Below, one piece after another: positions 15,074 to 23,142 of a stretch of DNA of 64,000 bases. Where the stretch lies: positions 1 to 64,000 of the forward strand of contig JBASRE010000030.1 of the NCBI GenBank assembly GCA_049273695.1, read 5' to 3'. The stretch is from UBA11740 sp049273695 (lineage in GTDB: Bacteria > Acidobacteriota > Blastocatellia > Pyrinomonadales > Pyrinomonadaceae). The notes under the pieces were generated by a model. It was not told the origin of the DNA, ran no database searches, and was given only the letters and a program-made list of their open reading frames with translations. The position numbers were made by a program, and so were the translations under genes. Numbering within the stretch: position 1 is the stretch's first letter; the number at the start of each line of letters is the position of its first letter.

Positions 15074-16053
15074 TTCGTCGGAAGCGCTTCGGCGATGGCT
15101 TCGGAGATAGGAAGGCCGAGGTCGCGTTCGAGCATACCCCATTCGCCGGAGGGGTTAACTTCGAGGAAGACGTGCTCGCCCGAAGGAGTACAGATGAGAT
15201 CAACGGCCCCGAAGACGAGACCGAGTTCCGACATCAATGCCAACAGGCCGCTTAAGACTTCGGCGGGAAGCTGGGCCTTCTCCCATCGACATTCACCGGC
15301 TGCGGCGCGCCGCCAGTCGGTATGCCCGCGCGACGTACCACTCGCGTCGAGCGCGCCTGCGAAGGCTTCGCCCGCAACCCACGCGACGCGCAATTCGCGC
15401 GCTTTCGGAATCAACTCTTGAAAGACCATCGGGCTATGCCGAAGTGACTCCGCGGAGGCCAGGTCTTCTTCGCGGATGCGGCTCGTGTAAACGAAGGCCT
15501 CGACGGCGTCCATGCTGACGGTGAGCGGGCGAAGGAGCTTCGCCACCGTTTGGCCTTCAGTCTCTGCGAAGAACTGTCGAGCCGCGACGGGGTCGTTGGT
15601 GACGAGAGTACGCGGGACGCGCAGACCGGCGCGCGCGGCCAGCCGGAGCTGTCGTTGCTTGTTCTCGGCGGCGCGCTCGCGCTGGAGATCGTTGACCCAG
15701 CGCACATCGTGGAGCGCGTCGAGAAAGCCTTCAAGCGCCGCGGTGGACTCCCGTATGCACATTTCGCGATAACGCTCATCGAGGTCGTCGGCCATACGCG
15801 GCGACCAAAGCTTACGCGCCCACACGGCGCGCACCTCCGTAGTGGAAATCTGCTCGCCCACGTCCGTGTAAAGGTACGCGGCGCGTTCATCGCCCGCGCG
15901 AGCCGAAAGTCTGACGGACGACGGGAAGAAGTCTGTGTTGAAGCGAATAGGGCGGGCGCCCCTGCGCGCAAGAGCCTGCGAGACGAGATCGATGGTGTAG
16001 AAATCCCCGCCGTGCGTCAGCATTAGAACGGCGTCGCGCGCTGTTGGATTCAT
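15064..16053 (-). CDS. mvdC: MvdC/MdnB-type ATP-grasp graspetide ligase (amide-forming)
   Basis: This 329-residue ATP-grasp ligase matches the MvdC/MdnB subgroup. It has VLMLTHGGDFYTIDLVSQAL near the N-terminus, VRAVWARKLWSP, RESTAALEGFLDAL, AAENKQRQLRLAARAGL, the TDWRRA segment, and GAVDLICTPSGEHVFLEVNP followed by GEWGMLERDLGLPIS. MvdC enzymes form the lactam between Lys and Glu after the esters are made. The gene lies 187 bp downstream of the precursor gene and 94 bp upstream of the mvdD-like gene on the same strand. Both ligases end with the same EVNPSGE/ELNPSGE metal-binding motif and are anciently related. I saw no acetyltransferase or dedicated exporter in the cassette. Confidence 0.92.
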   Translation of the reverse strand: MNPTARDAVLMLTHGGDFYTIDLVSQALARRGARPIRFNTDFFPSSVRLSARAGDERAAYLYTDVGEQISTTEVRAVWARKLWSPRMADDLDERYREMCIRESTAALEGFLDALHDVRWVNDLQRERAAENKQRQLRLAARAGLRVPRTLVTNDPVAARQFFAETEGQTVAKLLRPLTVSMDAVEAFVYTSRIREEDLASAESLRHSPMVFQELIPKARELRVAWVAGEAFAGALDASGTSRGHTDWRRAAAGECRWEKAQLPAEVLSGLLALMSELGLVFGAVDLICTPSGEHVFLEVNPSGEWGMLERDLGLPISEAIAEALPTNRS

Positions 16054-16240
16054 GCGTCGGAGGTGAGTAGTTAGAAGGTGCGGCCCCCGTCTGACGAGCC
16101 TCGCGCGACGATGGAATGCTTAGCCGCGAATGCTTCGAACGAGGGCCGGATCCTTCTGCGTTAAGAGCGCCGGCCGTACGCGAGATGAAGGCGCTCGACA
16201 CGACCGGCTTTTCGGCGACCGTTTGGAACGGACTTTTTAT

Positions 16241-16417
16241 TTATTCGTTGTTGCCTGACGTCAATTCAAGTCGTTGGTCGATCTCATCCCTGTCGGACGG
16301 GTACTTGAGCGTCATTTTGCTAACCTCGGGGGTGGCTTGGCCTTCGAGGAAGCGCGCGAAAAACGGCAGACTCTGTTCGGAGTCTTCGGGGGTGCGTACT
16401 TCTGTCTTATCTCGCAT
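16241..16417 (-). CDS. Microviridin-type graspetide precursor peptide
   Basis: This 58-residue ORF on the minus strand is preceded by a strong ribosome site (AAGGAG, 8 bases before ATG). Residues 18-25 are PFFARFLE, the conserved leader motif recognised by microviridin ligases. Residues 36-45 are TLKYPSDRDE, matching the TxKYPSDxEE core. By analogy with microviridin, Thr36-Asp42 and Ser41-Asp44 would be esters and Lys38-Glu45 the amide. Arg replaces the usual aromatic before the acidic pair, and Asp replaces Glu at the second ester site. A 13-residue tail (IDQRLELTSGNNE) follows the core, whereas cyanobacterial cores end near the C-terminus. The two ligases lie directly downstream. The product is likely a serine-protease inhibitor; Leu37 would sit at the specificity position, which is an inference. 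Confidence 0.93.
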   Translation of the reverse strand: MRDKTEVRTPEDSEQSLPFFARFLEGQATPEVSKMTLKYPSDRDEIDQRLELTSGNNE

Positions 16418-16772
16418 TGAGTGATCTCCTTAACGGGTTGAAGTGTGCATTGCGGGTACGAACTCTTAGACGACACCTGTGATGCGTCGAAAGCGCTTGG
16501 GGTTACTCGGGGATTTGTTAAATTCTCGAAGACCATATTCTCGTAAAGATTCCATTTACTGAAGTCTTGTAGGACTCATTAGCTGGCGATCCCGACCAGT
16601 CGGGGTCCGACTCCCGTACGGCACGGCCACCTTCGATTACCTACAGCCGCATTCTTAAGTTGATTGAGGATTCGTCTCATCGCCAGCCTTACTCATTGCG
16701 ATCAGACAGCATCTGAGCTATATCACCCGTAACAACGCGAGCGACGGATTCTGCCGATACTCGAAAGTGATT
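16418..16772. other. Divergent intergenic region, graspetide precursor / AraC
   Basis: These 355 bp separate the precursor start from the AraC-type gene and should contain both promoters. The first part carries the precursor's ribosome site (AAGGAG on the minus strand). The middle holds a tRNA-3'-like fragment (16601-16629), and the last ~80 bp are the second copy of the repeat seen at 13783-13939. No additional coding sequence was recognised. Confidence 0.5.
16601..16629 (+). repeat. Degenerate tRNA 3'-end-like fragment
   Basis: The sequence CGGGGTCCGACTCCCGTACG followed by GCACGGCCA strongly resembles the T arm, acceptor strand and CCA of tRNA-Glu at 653-679 (CGGGTTCGACTCCCGTACGG...CCA), with a few substitutions and two inserted bases. 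No 5' half is present, so this is not a functional tRNA. It may be the border of a decayed integration. Confidence 0.45.
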
Positions 16773-16800
16773 GATGCTTATGGATTCATCACGTCAAGCC
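16693..16800 (+). repeat. AraC gene leader and start (copy 2 of flanking repeat)
   Basis: This is the intact partner of 13783-13939: leader region, ribosome-binding region and first codons of the AraC gene. The two copies bracket the graspetide cassette as direct repeats, at roughly 80 percent identity judged by eye. Confidence 0.8.
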
Positions 16801-17598
16801 GCCGACCATTTCGGAGTGCAGAGATGTTTCGAGCTGCCGGCGGTCACGCTCGCAGTCGTCAACATAGACGACGACTTAGGAACGCGGGTCGGCTGGCACT
16901 ATCACGAGAATCCGCACCTGACCTTCATCTTGCGCGGCGCCGTGATCGAAGGCACGAAGAAAACCGTCTACCAATGTTCCCCGGGTGAGCTGCTTTTTCA
17001 TGGCGCTTTCGAGCCGCATTACAACGCGAAGTTAGCCGGAAGCGCCCGCTGCTTGCACGTTGATTTTCATCAGGACTATCTGAAGACCATTGGCGCGACG
17101 AGCAGCAAACTGGACGGCATCTTCAGCATTCGGAATCCGCAAGCCAAAGTTTCCTGCTATAAACTCTTTAGCGAAGCTGTCATTTCAGACGATCTTTCCG
17201 CGGCATCAGTTCAGGGCCTTTCGTTAGAGATTCTCGGGCAATTACTTTTCAACGACCACACGGAACAGTTAACGCGACCATCGTGGGTCAACAGGTTGGA
17301 AGAAATTCTGCGCTCCGACTATGCAGAAAAACTTTCGCTGGAAGCGCTGTCGCGTGAGCTGGCGGTCCATCCGGTACATCTCTCGAGAAGTTTTTCTCGA
17401 TATTTTCGCTGCACGCTCGGCGAGTATGTGCGGAACATTCGCGTCGAACGTTCCCTCGAACTGATGCCGGGCAAAAATCTGACGCTCACGGAAATCGCGA
17501 CGACCTGCGGCTTCGCCGATCAGAGTCATTTCACGCGATCCTTCAAACAGATCATGGGCGTCAGCCCATCAACCTACCGAAGACTCCTCGCCGGCTAA
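16780..17598 (+). CDS. AraC family transcriptional regulator
   Basis: The protein has 272 residues from the Met of MDSSRQAADHF; starts at 16771 or 16774 would add two or three residues. The chosen start is the one preserved in the duplicated copy at 13901. The N-terminal half is a cupin-like sensor domain (HYHENPHLTFILRG, SPGELLFHGAFEPHYN). The C-terminal ~100 residues are the double helix-turn-helix: LSLEALSRELAVHPVHLSRS, then the second helix pair LTLTEIATTCGFADQSHFTR and FKQIMGVSPSTYRR. It is divergent from the graspetide precursor and 67-90 bp upstream of the tricorn gene, so it could control either. No ligand can be deduced. Confidence 0.92.
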   Translation: MDSSRQAADHFGVQRCFELPAVTLAVVNIDDDLGTRVGWHYHENPHLTFILRGAVIEGTKKTVYQCSPGELLFHGAFEPHYNAKLAGSARCLHVDFHQDYLKTIGATSSKLDGIFSIRNPQAKVSCYKLFSEAVISDDLSAASVQGLSLEILGQLLFNDHTEQLTRPSWVNRLEEILRSDYAEKLSLEALSRELAVHPVHLSRSFSRYFRCTLGEYVRNIRVERSLELMPGKNLTLTEIATTCGFADQSHFTRSFKQIMGVSPSTYRRLLAG

Positions 17599-17689
17599 AA
17601 GTTAATTTCGTTCTATTTTTTGCGCTTCTGTTGGTGATAGCTTCTCGGCTAATTCCCCAGCGCAATACTCTGACGAATGGATACACATC

Positions 17690-20600
17690 ATGCGTTTAAG
17701 AAAACTCATTAACCTGATTTGCGCCTTCTCTCTGCTTTTGTCAGCCGGCATCCCGGCTCAAAGCCAGGCCATTGAAGCTGAGTCAGCCGCGCAAACCGAT
17801 TCGGCTCGTGCGTCCCGGAGTGCGTTGACGCTCGCCGACAATTCCGTTTCCGCTGACACTCCACAGACGGTGCTGAAACAGTATCCAGCGATCAGCCGAA
17901 CCCATGTTGCGTTCGTGTTTGCGAATGATGTCTGGTGCGCGCCCAGAGCAGGCGGCGTCGCGGTCCCGCTGACCGACGCCCCCGGAATGAAGAACAATGT
18001 GGTGTTCAGCCCTGACGGAAATAGCATCGCCTTCGGTGGCAACCTTGAGGGCAATTTTGAGATTTACACGATGCCCATTGCCGGCGGCGCCCCGACCAGA
18101 GTGACTCACCTGCCCACGGGAGAAGCGGTCACCCAGTGGACTGCCGACGGAAAACTTCTCTTTTATACGAACAGTCTTTCCTTCGTTAACCTTGCGATGC
18201 AGTTGTTCACCGTGCCCGCCACCGGCGGACTGCCGAAGCGGCTGGCCCTGCCGTACGGAGCGGAAGCAGCGATCAGCGCCGATGGCGAAATGGTCGCCTA
18301 TACGCCTAACTGGCCTAACACTCTGAACGACACCTGGAAACACTATCGCGGCGGAATGGCCCTCGATATTTGGTTGTTCAATCTGCGAACAAACGAATCG
18401 CGCCAAATCACGAATTGGGAAGGCACCGACACGAAGCCGATGTGGCGCGGGGACGTCCTCTATTATGTGTCCGATGCCGGTCCGGAAAGCCGCCTGAATA
18501 TTTGGGAATACAACATCAAGTCAGGCGCGCGAAGTCAGGTCACGCGTTTTGACGAATACGACGTCAGGAATCCTTCTATCGGCCCGGGTCAAAACGATCA
18601 AGGCGAAATAGTTTTCCAGTATGGCCCGGAGCTTTATCTCCTGGACCTCGATACGCGTCAATCACGTGTATTGGAAGTGCAGATTCCTGAAGAGCATCGT
18701 CGGGTCAAGCCGGCGAATGTCGATGCGAGCAAGCTCCTCAATGGCGGCAGCATCTCTCCCAACGGCGATCGAGTCGCACTCAATGCGAGGGGTGACGTTT
18801 GGGTCGTGCCCGTGGAGAACGGTCCGCCGCGCAATCTGACCGCGACAAGTGGCGTGTTTGAGCGCGACCCGGTGTGGAGTCCCGACGGAAAATGGATCGC
18901 GTATTTCTCGGACGCGACGGGGGAATACGAACTCTACGCCATCAACGCGGACGGATCTTCAGGCCCACGCCAACTGTCGCGAACCGGGTTAGGCTTCAAA
19001 TCGAATCCAGTCTGGTCGCCGGATTCGAATCGCATCGCGTTTATCGATTACACCAACACGATCTTTATTCATACGATCGCAAGCAATGAAACTCGCCGAG
19101 TGGATACGGACGAATGGGGTTCCGAACCGCAGGTCAACTGGTCTCCCGACTCATCCTGGCTGGTCTATAACAAGCTGGGTGAAAACCCGCTTCGCTCGAT
19201 TTGGCTTTACGACGTAAACGGGCGCTCGACCCATCAGGTGACTAAAGGGGCGTTTGACGACAACACACCAAGGTTCGACCGGACAGGTAAATATCTCTTC
19301 TTCTTGAGCACGCGGAATTACTCCGGGCCGACCTTCAGCTTCGCAATGCGTCAGTTCATTTATCCGAATGAAGACACCCTGGTTGCAGTTCCGCTTCGAA
19401 AGACGATTCCTTCGCCCCTCCTCCCTGCCAGCGCAGACAACCAGACTTCTGCGAAGCCGCTCATTGACCTTGAAGGAATTGAAGCACGCGCCATCAAGTT
19501 ACCGGTCGAAGGCTGGGGCCTGGACGGTCTGGCGATTACCAGCGAAGGAAATCCGCTCTACATCCAGATCAAGGTCGGGTCTACGCGTGCGCTCAAGACA
19601 TTTGATCTGAAAACGCAGAAGGAAAAAGTGTTCGCGGAAGGGGCCAACAGTTTCAAGCTCGCTCAGGATGGCCGCCACGCTCTGGTTTTCACGGGCGGAA
19701 CGGTGAGCGTCGCCGACACCGGTTCAGATCCGATATCGCTTAAACAAGTTTCTTTGGCGGGAATGAACACCGAGATCGACCGCCGGGCCGAATGGCGACA
19801 GATATTCAACGATCATTGGCGACTGATTCGCGACTTCTTCTACGACGAGAAGATGCACGGGATCGACTGGCCGCTGATGCGCCGGCGATATTTGGCCATG
19901 GTGGATGCTTCCCTGACGCGCGAAGACGTTAACTTTGTGTTGAGCGAGATGATCGGCGAACTGAGTGTTAGTCACGCCTACGGAGGTGGCGGCGACGTCG
20001 AACAAACGCCGAGAGTTTCTCCGGGCATGCTGGCCGCGGATTTCGAGCTTGACCGCGGCGCCTACAGAATTACCAGGATTCACGAAGGCGCGGCATGGGA
20101 TGCAAATACGCGCGGACCACTTAGCCAACCGGGCGTAATGATCAAGCCCGGGGACTACTTACTCGCGGTTAACAATAAGCCCATTGATACGGCGAAAGAT
20201 CCGTGGGCGGCACTTGTCGGACTGGGCGGCACTGACACGACGCTAACGATAAGTGACAAGCCGGTAATGGACTCAACCGTGAGACAAGTTGTCGTAAAGC
20301 CCTCGCCGGCCGAGATTTCGTTTCGCTATCAAGCCTGGATCGAAGCGAATCGAACGTACATCGCAAAAAAGACCGGCGGCCGTGTTGGGTACATGCATCT
20401 GCCGGCTTTCGACGCGATTGGATTGAATTCGTTTGTCACGCAGTACTACTCACAGATCGATAAAGAAGCGCTCATCATCGACATTCGATGGAGCCACGGC
20501 GGCTGGCTGCCCGACATGCTTAACAAACTAATGGATCCGCGCCTTTTTAGTTACCTGGGAGGACGCTTCAGTAAGGATCGCCCGGTTCCCGGTCGCGTCC

Positions 20601-21007
20601 ATCACGGTCCCAAGTGCGTGCTGGCGAGCGGCATGTCCGTGTCAGCGGGCGAGAATTTTGCGTACATATTTCGTAAGTTCGGCGTCGGGAAAATCATTGG
20701 CACCAGAACCGGAGGGTTATTCGTCGGTCTGAATGGAAACCCGAGCCTGATCGATGGAGGCTACTTCAATATTCCAAACGCTCCGTTTTATGAAGAGGAT
20801 GGTACCTGGTTGATTGAAGGCCACGGCCTCGACCCTGACATCACCGTCATTAACGACCCATCGAAATTGATCGCGGGAGTTGAGCCGCAATTGGACGCCG
20901 CGATCAAACAGATGATGGATGAACTCAAAACGAAGCCGTTCGTTAAAGCGCCCAAACCGCCGCCACGCGATCGGCGGCGCGGTGTAGTGGGCCAGTCAGA
21001 AAAGTAG
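17690..21007 (+). CDS. Secreted tricorn-type S41 protease
   Basis: This 1105-residue protein has a signal peptide (LINLICAFSLLLSAGIPAQS). Residues ~60-650 are TolB/WD-like propeller repeats (FSPDGNSIAFGGNLEGNFEI, WSPDGKWIAYFSDATGEYEL, WSPDSNRIAFIDY). A tricorn core domain follows (WRLIRDFFYDEKMHGIDWPL). A PDZ domain lies around 780-865 (GVMIKPGDYLLAVNN). The C-terminal S41 peptidase domain has IIDIRWSHGGW and the likely nucleophile Ser985 in SVSAGENFAY. Tricorn homologues degrade oligopeptides; bacterial forms with signal peptides act in the periplasm. The ending is Lys/Arg/Pro-rich (APKPPPRDRRR). The catalytic serine choice is by alignment from memory. Confidence 0.92.
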   Translation: MRLRKLINLICAFSLLLSAGIPAQSQAIEAESAAQTDSARASRSALTLADNSVSADTPQTVLKQYPAISRTHVAFVFANDVWCAPRAGGVAVPLTDAPGMKNNVVFSPDGNSIAFGGNLEGNFEIYTMPIAGGAPTRVTHLPTGEAVTQWTADGKLLFYTNSLSFVNLAMQLFTVPATGGLPKRLALPYGAEAAISADGEMVAYTPNWPNTLNDTWKHYRGGMALDIWLFNLRTNESRQITNWEGTDTKPMWRGDVLYYVSDAGPESRLNIWEYNIKSGARSQVTRFDEYDVRNPSIGPGQNDQGEIVFQYGPELYLLDLDTRQSRVLEVQIPEEHRRVKPANVDASKLLNGGSISPNGDRVALNARGDVWVVPVENGPPRNLTATSGVFERDPVWSPDGKWIAYFSDATGEYELYAINADGSSGPRQLSRTGLGFKSNPVWSPDSNRIAFIDYTNTIFIHTIASNETRRVDTDEWGSEPQVNWSPDSSWLVYNKLGENPLRSIWLYDVNGRSTHQVTKGAFDDNTPRFDRTGKYLFFLSTRNYSGPTFSFAMRQFIYPNEDTLVAVPLRKTIPSPLLPASADNQTSAKPLIDLEGIEARAIKLPVEGWGLDGLAITSEGNPLYIQIKVGSTRALKTFDLKTQKEKVFAEGANSFKLAQDGRHALVFTGGTVSVADTGSDPISLKQVSLAGMNTEIDRRAEWRQIFNDHWRLIRDFFYDEKMHGIDWPLMRRRYLAMVDASLTREDVNFVLSEMIGELSVSHAYGGGGDVEQTPRVSPGMLAADFELDRGAYRITRIHEGAAWDANTRGPLSQPGVMIKPGDYLLAVNNKPIDTAKDPWAALVGLGGTDTTLTISDKPVMDSTVRQVVVKPSPAEISFRYQAWIEANRTYIAKKTGGRVGYMHLPAFDAIGLNSFVTQYYSQIDKEALIIDIRWSHGGWLPDMLNKLMDPRLFSYLGGRFSKDRPVPGRVHHGPKCVLASGMSVSAGENFAYIFRKFGVGKIIGTRTGGLFVGLNGNPSLIDGGYFNIPNAPFYEEDGTWLIEGHGLDPDITVINDPSKLIAGVEPQLDAAIKQMMDELKTKPFVKAPKPPPRDRRRGVVGQSEK

Positions 21008-21074
21008 GGTTGGCCATCCCATTCTTCACAACATTTAACATCCTCAACTCCGATTATCGGAGTAACATTACGTC

Positions 21075-21479
21075 GTGCGTAATAGGTTGTTGCTGCTCTT
21101 CGCGTTTGGCGCCTTCACCATAGGCGTGTTTCTCATGGTGAAAGGATCCCACCCACGCACTTCCGCATTTACGTCGTCGACTATTTCAACCGCAGAAGAT
21201 TCGACTGCCAATTTTGACAAGACGATTAAGCCAATTCTCCAAGCGCGGTGTCAGCCCTGTCACTTTCAGGGCGGACAAATGCATGACAAATTACCTTTTG
21301 ACAAGCCGGAGACTATTACCCGACTTGGAACGAAACTCTTCGGGCGGATTAAAGACAAGAAGGAGCAACAAGTGATTCGCGAGTTTCTCGACGCCTCAAC
21401 TCCGAATCCAAGTAAGCTAGATCTTCGCGGCGACTCGATTAACAACCGCCATCAACAGCAAGATCAAGAACGGCACTGA
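21075..21479 (+). CDS. c-type cytochrome domain protein
   Basis: This 134-residue protein starts at GTG. An N-terminal hydrophobic helix (LLLLFAFGAFTIGVFLMV) is a signal or anchor. Residues 59-63 are CQPCH, a single c-type haem site, embedded in FDKTIKPILQARCQPCHF and followed by the FDKPETI segment typical of planctomycete/acidobacterial cytochrome domains that precede DUF1549-type proteins. The C-terminal ~20 residues (INNRHQQQDQERH) overlap the convergent membrane-protein gene by 63 bp and look random, so the true functional end may lie near residue 115. It probably works as a periplasmic electron carrier. Confidence 0.8.
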   Translation: MRNRLLLLFAFGAFTIGVFLMVKGSHPRTSAFTSSTISTAEDSTANFDKTIKPILQARCQPCHFQGGQMHDKLPFDKPETITRLGTKLFGRIKDKKEQQVIREFLDASTPNPSKLDLRGDSINNRHQQQDQERH

Positions 21480-21785
21480 GTTGTACAGCGGACTCTTCCA
21501 CGACAAATGTCCGTTGAAAAAATCCAACCAATGAATCGCTGCCAGCAGGAAAGCGAACAGCGTGATGAAGTAGTGCACCGCTGTGCGGCGATCTTCATTG
21601 AAGATGCACCACACAGACATCAGACCCAGGAACACTCCTAAGGCGCCCTGCTCTCGCACAAGGTGAGAAATCGGAAACTGACCGGCTTCCGGGACTATCG
21701 CTTGCGGGCGAATTAAAGCGCCTAAGCCGTAGACTATCGCCAGCACCCCGAAAACCCCGTAGATAATGCTGTTCAGCTTTCGCAC
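21417..21785 (-). CDS. Small four-helix membrane protein
   Basis: This 122-residue protein is almost wholly hydrophobic and has four predicted membrane helices: IIYGVFGVLAIVYGLGALI, LGVFLGLMSVWCIF, YFITLFAFLLAAIHWLDFF and SVPFLILLLMAVVNR. The plan resembles DUF4345/DoxX-like small integral proteins, but I cannot name a family securely. Its 3' end overlaps the end of the convergent cytochrome gene by 63 bp. No functional residues stand out beyond one Cys and the HWLDFF motif in the third helix. Confidence 0.7.
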   Translation of the reverse strand: MRKLNSIIYGVFGVLAIVYGLGALIRPQAIVPEAGQFPISHLVREQGALGVFLGLMSVWCIFNEDRRTAVHYFITLFAFLLAAIHWLDFFNGHLSWKSPLYNSVPFLILLLMAVVNRVAAKI

Positions 21786-21856
21786 GGGACGGATTCTATT
21801 CCGGTACCGGCGCTAACTCAACCGGATCTATCGGAGTGGTGCACCCTGAATATTCA

Positions 21857-21976
21857 TGCACGCCGTGGCTTTAATCCGGCGCTAAGTGCCGCGATAGAAC
21901 AGAACCCGTTTAAAAGGGTTTCGGAACACCCCGCTCCCACCTGATCGCCGCGCTAAAGGGACGGCGAGAATGGAGA
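21857..21976. repeat. Intergenic palindromic repeat, variant family copy
   Basis: CGCCGTGGCTTTAATCCGGCG, AACCCGTTTAAAAGGGTTT and CGCCGCGCTAAAGGGACGGCG follow one another. The first two correspond in layout to 9481-9541 and 45500-45602. It is located in the 315 bp spacer before the iron permease. Confidence 0.55.
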
Positions 21977-22011
21977 ATCATTTCAAACTCGACATCCCCG
22001 TCTAATCTGCG

Positions 22012-22034
22012 AAATTGACAATCATTTTCAATTT
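22012..22034. promoter_or_regulatory. Putative Fur-type operator
   Basis: AAATTGA (22012-22018) and TCAATTT (22028-22034) form a palindrome around CAATCATTT, giving a 23 bp AT-rich dyad that resembles the Fur box core (AATGATAATCATT-like). It sits 67 bp before the GTG start of an FTR1-type iron permease, which suits iron-dependent repression. This is a visual match only. Confidence 0.5.
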
Positions 22035-22100
22035 GAGCAATACTGCTGAGGCGGTTGCGAGAGCTCGCAGCCGATCTGCATCACGTAAAGGGATTCTGTC

Positions 22101-22940
22101 GTGCTTCAGTCATTCATCATCGTTCTTCGGGAAGGGTTCGAGTCGTTCCTGCTGGTCGCCGTCATTTTCTCTTATCTGAAAAAGTCTGGTCGCCCACAAC
22201 TTTCGCCAGCCGTTTACTCGGCCATCGGGGTGGGGCTAGCCATCAGCGCGACGCTCGGTTACCTACTCTTCCGAATGCAGACCGGAGACCCTGAGTTAAT
22301 GGAGCGATGGCTCGGACCGTCAGTCGCGGGTTTCTTCGCGAACGAAGCTTTGCGTGAAGGCGTGCTCGGACTTGCCGCGATCCTGATGGTGCTGTCGCTT
22401 GTCATTTACATGTGGAGAACGGGCGCCAACTTGAAAGAGCGAATGGAGCATCGCCTGGGTAAGGTTTCTGTTCGACCGGGATGGATGGCTTTCGCGGGAA
22501 TTTTCCTGTTCACCGTGCTGATGATCGCCCGCGAAGGAATGGAAACTGCGCTGATGCTTTTACAGGTGCGCAGCCCGCGTCTCATTTGGGGAGCCGCGCT
22601 CGGACTCGTCGCCACGATCGCGATGGCTTTGGCGTGGGCCCGGTTCGGACATCTGATTAACGTGCGCCGGTTCTTTCAGGTCACCGCAATCTTCCTCGTG
22701 CTTTTCATGATTCAGGTCGGCATCTATACCTTCCACGAATTCTCCGAAGCCGGCGTCCTACCAAACAGCGAAGCGATTCATACCGCCACCGAAAAGTTCT
22801 CGCCGGACGGGCTGTACGGCCAATGGTTTTCAATTGTGATGGTGGGCGTGTGCGGGGTGTGGCTGTTGGGCGCCTGGATTATCGATCGGTTCAGCAACCT
22901 GCGTAACAGCGGGATAACTTTGCATTCGGCAAAAACCTAA
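22101..22940 (+). CDS. FTR1 family iron permease
   Basis: This 279-residue protein has seven hydrophobic helices and starts at GTG, so that the first residues are MLQSFIIVLREGFESFLLV. Both FTR1/EfeU iron-binding REGxE motifs are present: REGFE at 10-14 and REGME at 144-148. The family moves ferric iron across the inner membrane, normally together with a ferroxidase or periplasmic EfeO/EfeB partner; none is seen next to it here. A Fur-like palindrome lies upstream and a good intrinsic terminator downstream, so the gene is probably monocistronic. It could also accept lead or other metals, as some relatives do. Confidence 0.93.
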   Translation: MLQSFIIVLREGFESFLLVAVIFSYLKKSGRPQLSPAVYSAIGVGLAISATLGYLLFRMQTGDPELMERWLGPSVAGFFANEALREGVLGLAAILMVLSLVIYMWRTGANLKERMEHRLGKVSVRPGWMAFAGIFLFTVLMIAREGMETALMLLQVRSPRLIWGAALGLVATIAMALAWARFGHLINVRRFFQVTAIFLVLFMIQVGIYTFHEFSEAGVLPNSEAIHTATEKFSPDGLYGQWFSIVMVGVCGVWLLGAWIIDRFSNLRNSGITLHSAKT

Positions 22941-22973
22941 GCCGACCAATTCCTTTTCTGCGTTCCACGAGAG

Positions 22974-23006
22974 CTCGCTTCTGATTTTTCAGAGGCGAGT
23001 TTCTTC
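22974..23006 (+). terminator. Intrinsic terminator after FTR1
   Basis: The stem CTCGCTTCTGA (22974-22984) pairs with TCAGAGGCGAG (22989-22999), with one mismatch, around a TTTT loop, and TTTCTTC follows. It stands 34 bp after the permease stop. Confidence 0.8.
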
Positions 23007-23142
23007 ATTCTAAAGATCTAAGCTTCAAAAGTATTGACGCACTCCATCGCTGGAGGTATAAGGTCTCGTTAGCAATCCGACCCGGCCTCAAAATGATTGA
23101 TCTATCGTCTTCATAATCGTTCTAACGCTGCAGGAGTAAAAC

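Noticed and set aside
15550..16026. Long open frame (158 codons) opposite the mvdC-like gene
   Set aside because: It is a shadow of a GC-rich coding gene on the other strand, with arginine-rich composition and no ribosome site. The minus-strand ATP-grasp gene is unmistakable.
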